Shown: positions 1 to 5,104 of the stretch, in pieces | Position numbering within the stretch: the first letter of the stretch is position 1 | How the letters are laid out: each line of letters opens with the position of its first letter | Assembly: GCA_964345225.1 (NCBI GenBank) | Contig: CAYFQB010000020.1 | Coordinates: forward strand, 1 to 5,104 | Length of the DNA stretch: 5,104 nt | Direction of reading: 5' to 3' | From: CAYFQB01 sp964345225 | Lineage (GTDB): Bacteria > Nitrospirota > Thermodesulfovibrionia > Thermodesulfovibrionales > UBA6898 | Notes under the pieces: model-generated | Told to the model about the DNA's origin: nothing | The model's database searches: none | The model's input: the letters and a program-made list of their open reading frames with translations, nothing else | Program-made: the position numbers and the translations under genes

Positions 1-24
1 TTTGAACCAGGTATACATGTTATA

Positions 25-229
25 TAGTTGGACATGTTTCTTGAGCGGACATAGGGAAATTTTTGGCACCCGTCATGGCGAAATAAGCGTGTCGAATCGA
101 CCGAATTTTTACTGTTTGACCCCGTAGAACGGGGTAACCCGTATACGGGGGAGTTTAAAAATTCGAACGAATGAGTCATGTGACGGGTAAAAATTTCCCT
201 CTAGGGAGCGAAAGGAATATGTCCAACTA
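25..229. mobile_element. MITE-like palindromic element with TA-ended terminal inverted repeats
   Basis: A 205-bp non-coding element. The ends are perfect 11-bp inverted repeats: TAGTTGGACAT at 25-35 and ATGTCCAACTA at 219-229. Further in, the arms still pair in order: 54-64 with 189-199 (GGGAAATTTTT), 68-75 with 181-188 (ACCCGTCA) and 102-111 with 156-165 (CGAATTTTTA). The apex holds a short hairpin (119-135, ACCCCGT, loop AGA, ACGGGGT) and a 12-bp palindrome (138-149, CCCGTATACGGG). The outermost TA on each side could be a TA target duplication, as made by IS630/Tc1-mariner transposases; that family assignment is inference. No open frame of useful length lies inside, so it would need a transposase in trans. 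It lies about 50 bp past the purH-like stop codon, where its hairpin could also limit transcription. Internal structure is clear from sequence; mobility is not shown. Confidence 0.65.
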
Positions 230-277
230 ATTAATTCACCAACTCTTAATTATACTGAAATGCATTTTTTGGGTTAA

Positions 278-1570
278 TCAGTGCCTGAAAGCCCTTTGTC
301 CTGTAAATACCATTGTCACCTTGGGATCGGCCTGGTTGCATGCCTCTATAGACTCGAAATCCCTTTCTGAGCCACCGGGTTGTACAATTGCGGTTATACC
401 CTCTTTTATCCCTACATCCACTCCGTCCCTGAAAGGGAAGAAGGCATCCGAAACCATTGTTGCACCGATAAGACCGCCCTTGTTCTTTTTTGCTTCCACG
501 TCTATTTCACGCAGTGCAGCAACCTCCCTTTTACCCTGGGAAGCCTCGAGTTCAAAGTTTTTGTAAGGGATACCATATTTGCTGAAGCAGAGTGCATCAG
601 CATATTTTGTATATGCCTTAAAAATGGCTATCTCAGCTACGCCGACGCGGTCCTGTTCACCAGTACCAATTCCGACAGTAACACCATCCTTTACGTAAAT
701 CACCGAGTTTGAGGTGATACCCTGTTCAACATTCCAGCCGAACATCATATCTTCATATTCATTATCTGTCGGCTGCCTTTCTATAATATATTCCTTCCCT
801 TTATATACTGCCTTTGCCGGCAGGAAATCCTCTTTTGTCCTTATCCTGTTCAGCGGTGACTGCTGTACAATGATACCTCCGTCCATTAATGACTTGAAAT
901 CAACAAACCTGAATGATCTGTACTTTTCAAGTTGATCGATCCTGGTTATCCTGACTATCCTTAGATTCTTCCGCTTTTTGAGAATCTCGATAACCCCTTC
1001 CTCAAAATCAGGCGCACCAACAACCTCAAGATAATTGCTGCTTACCATCTCTGCTGTTTCCTTATCCATTGCCCTGTTGACAACAAGGCAGCCTCCAAAT
1101 GCTGCTATCCTGTCTGCCATATTTGCCTTTTCGTACGCATCTGCAACTGTTTTGCCGTATGCAACACCGCATGGATTGTTGTGCTTCATTATTGAAGCTG
1201 CCGGCTTTTTAGAAAGGTGTTTAAGTATATTAAGTGCATTATCAAGATCTGTTAAGTTCGTTTTCCCTGGATGCTTTCCTGCCTGCAGCATATCAGCCTC
1301 TGAAATACTGCCAACAAGCCCATTACCCGCTTCAATAAACCGGCAGTCCCCGAGGACCAGATTCCCGTTTACAAGTTCATATAATGCTGCCTGCTGGTCA
1401 GGGTTTTCACCGTATCGGAGGCCTTTCATAATAAGTTCACCGGTCTTTTCGTCAGGGATTTTCCAAGCCCTTTTTCTGTATATTAAGGTCTGATCACCGA
1501 ATTTTATTGTCATCTCATCAGGAAAATTGTCATCCATTATGGTCTTGTACATCTTCTTTAAATCTGTCAT
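278..1570 (-). CDS. purH: Stand-alone AICAR formyltransferase (PurH C-terminal half)
   Basis: A 430-residue cytoplasmic enzyme of de novo purine synthesis, predicted to move the formyl group of 10-formyltetrahydrofolate onto AICAR to give FAICAR. Recognised by RYGENP (residues 52-57), KHNNPCG (129-135, carrying the Lys-His pair catalytic in the family), NSVIYVKDG followed by GIGTGEQDR (about 288-308), SDAFFPFRD (374-382), QPGGS (397-401) and the C-terminal FTGQRAFRH. Bifunctional PurH is usually about 510-530 residues, with an N-terminal MGS-like IMP cyclohydrolase domain of roughly 200. Here only about 50 residues precede RYGENP, so the cyclohydrolase is absent and must be supplied elsewhere. 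The gene looks intact rather than truncated: the ATG at 1570 follows a strong Shine-Dalgarno, AAAGGAGG (1577-1584), at 6 nt spacing. The segment between GEQDR and DAFFPF diverges from the common bifunctional form. It lies 171 bp downstream of the radical SAM gene on the same strand. The purH symbol covers the transformylase activity only. Confidence 0.9.
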   Translation of the reverse strand: MTDLKKMYKTIMDDNFPDEMTIKFGDQTLIYRKRAWKIPDEKTGELIMKGLRYGENPDQQAALYELVNGNLVLGDCRFIEAGNGLVGSISEADMLQAGKHPGKTNLTDLDNALNILKHLSKKPAASIMKHNNPCGVAYGKTVADAYEKANMADRIAAFGGCLVVNRAMDKETAEMVSSNYLEVVGAPDFEEGVIEILKKRKNLRIVRITRIDQLEKYRSFRFVDFKSLMDGGIIVQQSPLNRIRTKEDFLPAKAVYKGKEYIIERQPTDNEYEDMMFGWNVEQGITSNSVIYVKDGVTVGIGTGEQDRVGVAEIAIFKAYTKYADALCFSKYGIPYKNFELEASQGKREVAALREIDVEAKKNKGGLIGATMVSDAFFPFRDGVDVGIKEGITAIVQPGGSERDFESIEACNQADPKVTMVFTGQRAFRH

Positions 1571-1601
1571 GACAGGCCTCCTTTAAAAACAAAAATATAT
1601 T

Positions 1602-1641
1602 GATTGTTGTTATCGGTTAGAAATCATTCTGCAGAACAATC
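1602..1641. repeat. Small inverted repeat upstream of purH
   Basis: GATTGTT at 1602-1608 is perfectly repeated as AACAATC at 1635-1641. A 10-bp palindrome, TTCTGCAGAA (1627-1636), overlaps the right arm. The pair lies 30-70 bp upstream of the purH-like start codon, so it could be an operator or an mRNA leader structure. It matches no regulator site that I recognise, and AT-rich DNA gives repeats of this size by chance. No convincing sigma-70 promoter or GC-rich terminator is visible in 1571-1741, so read-through from the radical SAM gene is possible. Confidence 0.2.
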
Positions 1642-1741
1642 ATAACAAAATAACGCACCATGTTGGAAGTATTTTTGGTTGATTCAGAATAGTTCCTTCT
1701 GGAAATTAATGTCGGGGTCTTAAATTATTCCTTATATCTGC

Positions 1742-2773
1742 TCACTCCAGGTGCAAATAAAACTCTTTTGGGCTCAATTCCCTAAACTCACCGTTCAGGG
1801 CAAGATGTCTTCTTACATCCATACAGAGATGACATTTTGAGAAATACCCGTCTTGAGAGTCGATGTAACCCATATCCTTTGCTAATCCGAAAAGCCCCCT
1901 CAGATCTTCATCAATTAAAAAACCCAGAACAGGATGTTGCTCTGTATCCACTCCATCCTTCAATAATTCGTCCAGTCTGCGGCAGTCGCCAAAAGATATG
2001 CCTGCGCAGAATCCGGGCACATAATTCCCGTAATTATCAAAATGGTTATGAATGGACCTCAAAAAGGCCGGCATACACGGCTCTTTAAATAACAAATCCG
2101 GCCTGTATTGCGGGTAAGTACCCTGCAGTATATCTTTTAATTTATACGGTGCCCTTCCCATAATGAAAAATTCCACGTTTCTTGTAAAGTTTTCCTTTCT
2201 TTCATACTTTAGATATTCTTCAAACGGAACCTTAGCACTAAATCCCCACTCCTTGAAACGCCTGTAATATTCAACCTGATATACCATTACATTATTCCCG
2301 AAGATTTCAAGGCTGATTCTTATCGCCCTTTCAGTCCTTTCGAAAGGTACATATTCCAGGTAAAACGGATTAACCGAGATCATGATTCCCTTCAGGCCCT
2401 TCTTCTTCAACAGCTTAAGCTTTTCCCTGGTCGATCTGTCATTAGCGCACCAGAAACAGTTTGTCTCTACAAATATCGAAGGGATCTTCAATTCCTCTGC
2501 AATCTCAACTGCCCTGCACAACAGGTCAAAATTTCCAAACGGCTCTCCTCCTGTAAAATGCAAGCCATGGTTCAGGCTGATTGTTTTCGGGCCAAAAGGG
2601 CTTGGTAAAATTTTTCCAGCAAGTTGAGAGAGTATTTTCGAAAGATCATCGTGTGATATCCAGTCTGCACTCCATTTCGGCGAACAGGCATAAATGCAGT
2701 GCCTGCACTTGGAAGGGCATTTATATGAAAGTATCAATCCCCCTGAAATAGGCTTGGGTATCTGTTTAATCAT
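1742..2773 (-). CDS. Radical SAM protein with Cys-rich, SPASM-like C-terminal region
   Basis: A protein of 343 residues. Near the N-terminus CPSKCRHC (about residues 19-26) is the CX3CX2C motif that holds the SAM-binding 4Fe-4S cluster, and a fourth Cys follows about four residues later. TGGEP (about 74-78) is the SAM-binding motif next to the second strand of the partial TIM barrel. VETN (about 101-104) and ISVNP (about 131-135) fit later barrel strands. The C-terminal part has five more cysteines (about 232, 255, 263, 313 and 316, the last pair as CHLC), suggesting an auxiliary Fe-S cluster as in SPASM or twitch domains, although the spacing is not the textbook SPASM pattern. This points to modification of a peptide, protein or cofactor under anaerobic conditions, but no substrate can be named. 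No small peptide gene is visible beside it. The ATG at 2773 has AAAGGG 8 nt upstream. The gene is divergent from the binding-protein gene and 171 bp ahead of purH. Confidence 0.85.
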   Translation of the reverse strand: MIKQIPKPISGGLILSYKCPSKCRHCIYACSPKWSADWISHDDLSKILSQLAGKILPSPFGPKTISLNHGLHFTGGEPFGNFDLLCRAVEIAEELKIPSIFVETNCFWCANDRSTREKLKLLKKKGLKGIMISVNPFYLEYVPFERTERAIRISLEIFGNNVMVYQVEYYRRFKEWGFSAKVPFEEYLKYERKENFTRNVEFFIMGRAPYKLKDILQGTYPQYRPDLLFKEPCMPAFLRSIHNHFDNYGNYVPGFCAGISFGDCRRLDELLKDGVDTEQHPVLGFLIDEDLRGLFGLAKDMGYIDSQDGYFSKCHLCMDVRRHLALNGEFRELSPKEFYLHLE

Positions 2774-2829
2774 TTACAGGACCCTTTATTTTATTCTGCC
2801 TGTCCCCTTTTAATTCTAATTTATTTAGT

Positions 2830-2837
2830 ATTATAAT
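2830..2837. promoter_or_regulatory. Palindromic ATTATAAT, possible shared -10 for divergent genes
   Basis: ATTATAAT is its own reverse complement, so it offers a perfect TATAAT on both strands: 2832-2837 on plus and 2835-2830 on minus. It lies between the divergent radical SAM and binding-protein genes. On the plus strand it would give a leader of about 25-30 nt before the ATG at 2870. No good -35 box is seen 16-18 bp away on either strand. The gap is AT-rich, so a chance match is possible. Confidence 0.35.
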
Positions 2838-2869
2838 TCATCAATCATATTGAATTGTGTGATATTACC

Positions 2870-3718
2870 ATGAAAGATAGAAACATCGATTTACCGGAAA
2901 TACCTTCAACCCGCGGTGACGACCTTCACAACATCGAGTATATGAATAATGCCGACCTTGTACTTTTTATGGCAGGCAATCAATTTATGGTAATGAATGA
3001 CCTCCTGAATGAATTCCAGAAAACATATCCTGAAGTAAAAAAGATATTCTATGAGACCCTTCCACCAGGGCTGGAGCTGAAACAGATACTTGCAGGCGGT
3101 GCACGTTTCAAGGACATAGTTATTGATGTAGTACCTGATATTTATACTTCTGTCACTGAAGATGCAATGAAGGAACTCTCAAGGAATGGTCATATCAAAA
3201 TAAATGACAGCTTCGTATATCTCCATAACAGGATAGTCTTAATGGTACCTGAAGGAAATCCTGCAGGTATCAAAACGGTCAATGACATTGGCCGTGAAGA
3301 TATAAGAATCTCACAGCCCGGTGCCATGGAGGATATCTCACATTATATTATCAATATGTATGATAAGGCGGGTGGGAATTCGCTTGTCAGAAGAATCCTT
3401 GAGGAAAAGAGGGCAGAAGGCACAACCATCCTCACAATTGTACACCATAGGGAAACTCCTTTGAGGATAAAGAAAGGCACGGTTGATGTTGGTCCTGTGT
3501 GGGCAACAGAAGTTGTAAATGCCATAAAAGATGGTCTTAAGGTTGAGGCTATTGAGCCGGGCAAAGGGCTTGACCAGTCTGATGAGGTAAACTACTTTAT
3601 TACAAAGCTCAAAAAAGCACCTAATCCTGAAAATGCTAATAAATTCCTGCAATTCATAAAATCAGAACGTGCACAGGATATCTACAAACAATACGGCTTT
3701 GTGCCTCATTTTATCTAA
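2870..3718 (+). CDS. ModA-like substrate-binding protein without signal peptide
   Basis: A 282-residue protein of the type II periplasmic-binding fold, closest in style to molybdate/tungstate-binding ModA (the SBP_bac_11 type). The fold begins near residue 28 (ADLVLFMAGNQF), with helix NDLLNEFQKTYPEVK (43-57). LMVPEGNPAGIKTVNDI (124-140) is the usual interdomain segment. GTVDVGPVWATEV (203-215) matches the ModA-type motif that ends in Tyr-x-Thr-Asp-Ala, here with Trp and Glu in place of Tyr and Asp. The C-terminus ends with KYGFVPH-like family residues (QYGFVPHFI). Unusually, the N-terminus is charged (MKDRNIDLPEIP) with no hydrophobic signal or lipobox, and an in-frame stop at 2834-2836 rules out a longer upstream start. 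A TTG at 2855 would add five residues; ATG 2870 is preferred, though neither has a clear Shine-Dalgarno. ATG 2942, at the start of the fold, is another option. No ABC permease or ATPase gene is in the window. It may be a cytoplasmic ligand sensor or carrier; the ligand is uncertain. Confidence 0.8.
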   Translation: MKDRNIDLPEIPSTRGDDLHNIEYMNNADLVLFMAGNQFMVMNDLLNEFQKTYPEVKKIFYETLPPGLELKQILAGGARFKDIVIDVVPDIYTSVTEDAMKELSRNGHIKINDSFVYLHNRIVLMVPEGNPAGIKTVNDIGREDIRISQPGAMEDISHYIINMYDKAGGNSLVRRILEEKRAEGTTILTIVHHRETPLRIKKGTVDVGPVWATEVVNAIKDGLKVEAIEPGKGLDQSDEVNYFITKLKKAPNPENANKFLQFIKSERAQDIYKQYGFVPHFI

Positions 3719-3845
3719 CCACTACTAACTTAGTTTATTCATACGTCTATACAGGTGATAGCTGAGTATCGGGATGTGAGATGAATATTACGTGTAGAAG
3801 TATGGATTTTGAGTCTCTAAATATGCAGCGTTGAAAAGTGGATCG
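3719..3845. other. Intergenic DNA after the binding-protein gene
   Basis: No gene, RNA gene or T-run terminator is visible here. Together with the two recombination-type structures that follow (3846-3938 and 3916-4046), it fills the 358-bp gap between the binding-protein stop codon and the end of the DUF2059 gene. Base composition drifts towards the AT-rich accessory half of the window. Confidence 0.5.
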
Positions 3846-3938
3846 GGCTTAACGACTCCACCTGCTAACAAACACGTTTCAATGAAATGAAACTATGAGG
3901 ATTATCGGTTGAAATGTCTAACGGTGGGAGCTAAGCCG
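3846..3938. repeat. Imperfect inverted repeat overlapping the attC end
   Basis: Plus-strand 3846-3869 (begins GGCTTA, then CTCCACC, then GCTAAC) resembles the reverse complement of 3916-3938 (GTCTAAC, GGTGGGAG, CTAAGCC), so the two arms can form a roughly 22-bp imperfect stem. The loop holds a smaller hairpin, GTTTCA (3876-3881) with TGAAAC (3888-3893). The right arm is the L'-R' end of the attC candidate at 3916-4046; the left arm looks like a second, inverted and degraded copy. On the minus strand 3852-3846 reads GTTAAGC, which fits the integron core-site consensus GTTRRRY. The box order (L outside, R inside) is wrong for a single attC, so this may be a relic of a neighbouring site or a recombination scar. 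Confidence 0.4.
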
Positions 3939-4046
3939 CACCAAACATTTCTCAATAATTTATCCTATTTAAATACTTGCCAAAATGACGATCCCCGACA
4001 TCGAACAACGACGCGTTTTGTGTCGTACTTGAGCGACTTGTTATGG
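3916..4046 (-). other. attC: Integron attC recombination site (candidate)
   Basis: Read on the minus strand, the 131-bp site starts with R'' CCATAAC (4046-4040), a 5-nt spacer, and L'' GCTCAAG (4034-4028). It ends with L' CTTAGC (3935-3930), a 7-nt spacer and R' GTTAGAC (3922-3916), a perfect match to the core consensus GTTRRRY. L'' and L' pair except for one extra C in L''. On the folded bottom strand this is an extrahelical G, the feature that sets integrase strand choice in known attC sites. Beyond L'' and L', ACGACAC and GGTGCGG can pair partly, and the centre has a smaller stem (4008-4012 with 4022-4026). The arms match, from memory, the degenerate cassette-PCR motifs used for attC sites: CTTGAGCGACTTGTTA on plus, and GCGGCTTAGCTC then CGTTAG on minus. 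Cleavage would fall between 3922 and 3921. The orientation fits the DUF2059 gene being its cassette. R'' departs from RYYYAAC at two positions (C first, A fourth). Confidence 0.75.
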
Positions 4047-4076
4047 TGCGCTAATTAATTTCCAAAAAATGATTTT

Positions 4077-4571
4077 TTATTCTTCTGAAAAGTCATTTAA
4101 TTCAGATTGTTTCGCTTTTAGCATTTCTTGCAACTCATGAATATTCTCTTGTACTCTCTGCTGACCCAATTTTGCACCTTTCTGCATCAGAACTGGTAAC
4201 CTTTCTAAAGTTTTTTTACCTGTTTCAGTTTTATAGAACTTTATCATGTCTCGTATTTCATTTTCGGAAAATTCTTCTTGATATATCTTGAAATATTCAT
4301 CTTGTAAAGATTCCCAACTTATATATTTGTTTAAAAACTCTTTTATTGTGCCTTTATAATATGCCAGTGACGGATTTTGTTGAATCTGGATATCAAGATG
4401 TGTATCAATAGTTTCATTTATCAGATTTTCCATATTCATTAAACTCATTAATTCAAGAACGGCTTCTTTATGAGTCTGTTCATTTTGTTTGATAATTTTG
4501 TTTTTTGAACATCCGATACTTATAAAAACAACTACTGCAATAATTAGAATAATAGAAATTTGTTTAGTCAT
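4077..4571 (-). CDS. DUF2059 family putative lipoprotein
   Basis: A 164-residue exported protein of unknown function. The N-terminus has one hydrophobic segment (about residues 5-20) ending in ISIGC, with Cys21 as a likely lipidation site; Ser at -3 makes the lipobox imperfect. The mature part is helical and charged. The DUF2059 signature lies at about 79-140: FLNKYISWESL, then IYQEEFSENEIRDMIKFYKT, TGKKTLERLPVLMQ and GQQRVQ. Family members are commonly secreted or envelope proteins, but no biochemical role is established. The ATG at 4571 is chosen because GAGGA (4583-4579) lies 7 nt upstream and the hydrophobic segment starts at once. The in-frame ATG at 4628 would add 19 charged residues ahead of the signal, which is unlikely. 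The gene is more AT-rich than those at 278-3718. It is followed at once by the attC candidate and appears to be the cargo of an integron cassette. Confidence 0.8.
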   Translation of the reverse strand: MTKQISIILIIAVVVFISIGCSKNKIIKQNEQTHKEAVLELMSLMNMENLINETIDTHLDIQIQQNPSLAYYKGTIKEFLNKYISWESLQDEYFKIYQEEFSENEIRDMIKFYKTETGKKTLERLPVLMQKGAKLGQQRVQENIHELQEMLKAKQSELNDFSEE

Positions 4572-4578
4572 GACTTTT

Positions 4579-4585
4579 TCCTCTT
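4579..4585 (-). promoter_or_regulatory. Ribosome binding site that fixes the DUF2059 start
   Basis: Minus-strand AAGAGGA lies 7 nt before the ATG at 4571. It favours this start over the upstream in-frame ATG at 4628, giving a normal lipoprotein signal at the N-terminus. Confidence 0.6.
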
Positions 4586-4671
4586 CATTATTTGATCTTA
4601 AAAATTTTCTTCGCCCATATATTATCATTCAAGCTGATTCCTGTAGCTAATAAATAGCGGCATAACAAGTG

Positions 4672-4677
4672 ATTATA
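4672..4677 (-). promoter_or_regulatory. Possible -10 box ahead of the DUF2059 gene
   Basis: Minus-strand TATAAT sits about 100 bp before the start codon and just outside the inferred cassette boundary. No convincing -35 box is found 16-18 bp further upstream, and the DNA is AT-rich. If real, it would be a fixed promoter driving the first gene downstream of it, because cassette genes often lack their own promoter. Confidence 0.2.
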
Positions 4678-5104
4678 TAGTTTTCTCTACTTATACCAGA
4701 ATTATCATGACAAATCAATAATAAAGCCAGACTGATCAACGTCTTTTATGGTTTTTCTAACTCAATAATATCCGATTTTTTATGTTATTAAGAAAACACG
4801 ATAAATCTTCAAAATTGTTATTCTGTAATTGTTGATTTACAACAGAAATCTTGCATTTTTAGGCATGATTCAAAATCACACTTTTAGGAAGAAACTGAGT
4901 CTGTAAAGGTAACCTGCTTATTCTCAACCTGAAGTCATTGCTAAAACTGAAGATTAACTATTGAAAGAGAGTTTAACGTCAAAATCAGCGATGCCGTTAG
5001 GTGCCAGACTGCATTGCAGGGTTATACCTTCTAAAAGTTAATATCATTTATCAATAAATGTTTTACAGTCAAATGTATCAATATCTATTTTTTTGTCTTG
5101 TAAA
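4678..5104. other. AT-rich DNA with no confident gene, containing attC-like fragments
   Basis: All short frames here close within about 20 codons. Two integron core-like pieces stand close together: GTTAGGT (4996-5002, plus; fits GTTRRRY and reads ACCTAAC on minus, fitting R'' RYYYAAC) and GTTATAC (5021-5027, plus). A perfect hairpin, CTGCA-T-TGCAG (5009-5019), lies between them. On minus, ACCTAAC is followed by a 5-nt spacer and CGCTGATT, which resembles the start of an L'' box, but no convincing L' or R' partner lies within the normal 60-140 bp. At the window edge a minus-strand frame is open from 5103 to a TGA at 5046-5044 (19 codons, ending DCKTFIDK); it could be the tail of a gene in the preceding cassette, but is too short to call. 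The stretch may be a decayed cassette. Confidence 0.35.

Larger units (their letters stand above)
3922..4665 (-). mobile_element. Inferred integron gene cassette carrying a DUF2059 gene
   Basis: A cassette is predicted to start after the G of one core site and end with the G of its own attC. The attC at 3916-4046 gives the end (G at 3922). Upstream of the gene, minus-strand ACTTGTTATGC (4670-4660) contains GTTATGC and is complementary to the R'' region of the cassette's own attC (CCATAACAAGT, 4046-4036). In known cassettes the first six bases and R'' come together when the cassette is circular, so this match is expected; R'' fits the cassette start better (6 of 7) than the R' that now follows it. 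The cassette would be 744 bp with one gene and a short 5' leader. The upstream boundary is weaker: GTTATGC departs from GTTRRRY at one position and no complete attC is recognisable before it. No integrase gene is in the window. Confidence 0.5.

Noticed and set aside
1035..1493. 152-codon open frame on plus, opposite purH
   Set aside because: Lies wholly antisense to a gene with clear family motifs; its translation is low-complexity and has no recognisable domain.
278..1570. Reading the purH-like gene as a truncated bifunctional PurH
   Set aside because: A strong ribosome binding site and a distinct N-terminal extension precede the first motif, and upstream DNA has no remnant of the cyclohydrolase domain.
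2855..2869. TTG start adding five residues to the binding protein
   Set aside because: Has no ribosome binding site and does not add a signal peptide; the ATG at 2870 is simpler, though not proven.
3338..3652. Two overlapping minus-strand frames (104 and 73 codons) opposite the binding-protein gene
   Set aside because: Antisense shadows of a well-supported coding frame, with no ribosome binding site or recognisable domain.
3876..3893. GTTTCAAT-like and ATGAAAC-like ends resembling a CRISPR repeat
   Set aside because: Only one copy, only 18 bp, with no regularly spaced repeats nearby; it is a small hairpin inside a larger stem.
4064..4078. AAAAAAT-G-ATTTTTT palindrome just past the DUF2059 stop codon, as a terminator
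   Set aside because: The stem is pure AT with almost no loop and overlaps the stop codon; it lacks the GC-rich stem of an intrinsic terminator.
4572..4628. Longer DUF2059 protein starting at ATG 4628
   Set aside because: It would place 19 charged residues before the lipoprotein signal, whereas ATG 4571 has a well-spaced ribosome binding site.

Overview
The window is bacterial DNA of moderate to low GC with two very different halves. Positions 1-3718 hold ordinary chromosomal genes. Positions 3719-5104 are AT-rich accessory DNA with one small gene in an integron-type setting. No single feature fixes the host. A stand-alone AICAR transformylase, a Cys-rich radical SAM protein and a molybdate-type binding protein would suit an anaerobe such as Desulfobacterota, Nitrospirota or Planctomycetota, but this is only a guess.

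Layout: 25-229 is a non-coding, largely self-complementary element with perfect 11-bp terminal inverted repeats that end in TA, resembling a MITE. It lies about 50 bp past the end of the purine gene at 278-1570 (minus strand), which encodes the AICAR formyltransferase half of PurH without the IMP cyclohydrolase half. Upstream of it on the same strand, 171 bp away, is a radical SAM gene (1742-2773). A short AT-rich gap with a palindromic ATTATAAT core separates this from a divergent plus-strand gene (2870-3718) for a ModA-like substrate-binding protein. That protein has no recognisable signal peptide.

The main find is at 3916-4046, a good candidate integron attC recombination site read on the minus strand. 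It has R and L boxes in the right order, a single extrahelical base in the L'' box, an imperfect inner stem, and close matches to the degenerate motifs used to recognise attC sites. Just upstream of it on the minus strand is a small lipoprotein-like DUF2059 gene (4077-4571). The first bases of the inferred cassette (near 4665) are complementary to the R'' box of its own attC, as cassette biology predicts. Together, about 3922-4665 reads as one gene cassette. No integron integrase lies in the window, so this is either the inside of a cassette array or an integrase-less attC cluster. Further core-site-like fragments at 3846-3869 and 4996-5027 hint at neighbouring, degraded sites, but these are weak.

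The chromosomal genes do not form an obvious pathway. The radical SAM and purine genes could be co-transcribed. The radical SAM gene and the binding-protein gene share a divergent control region.
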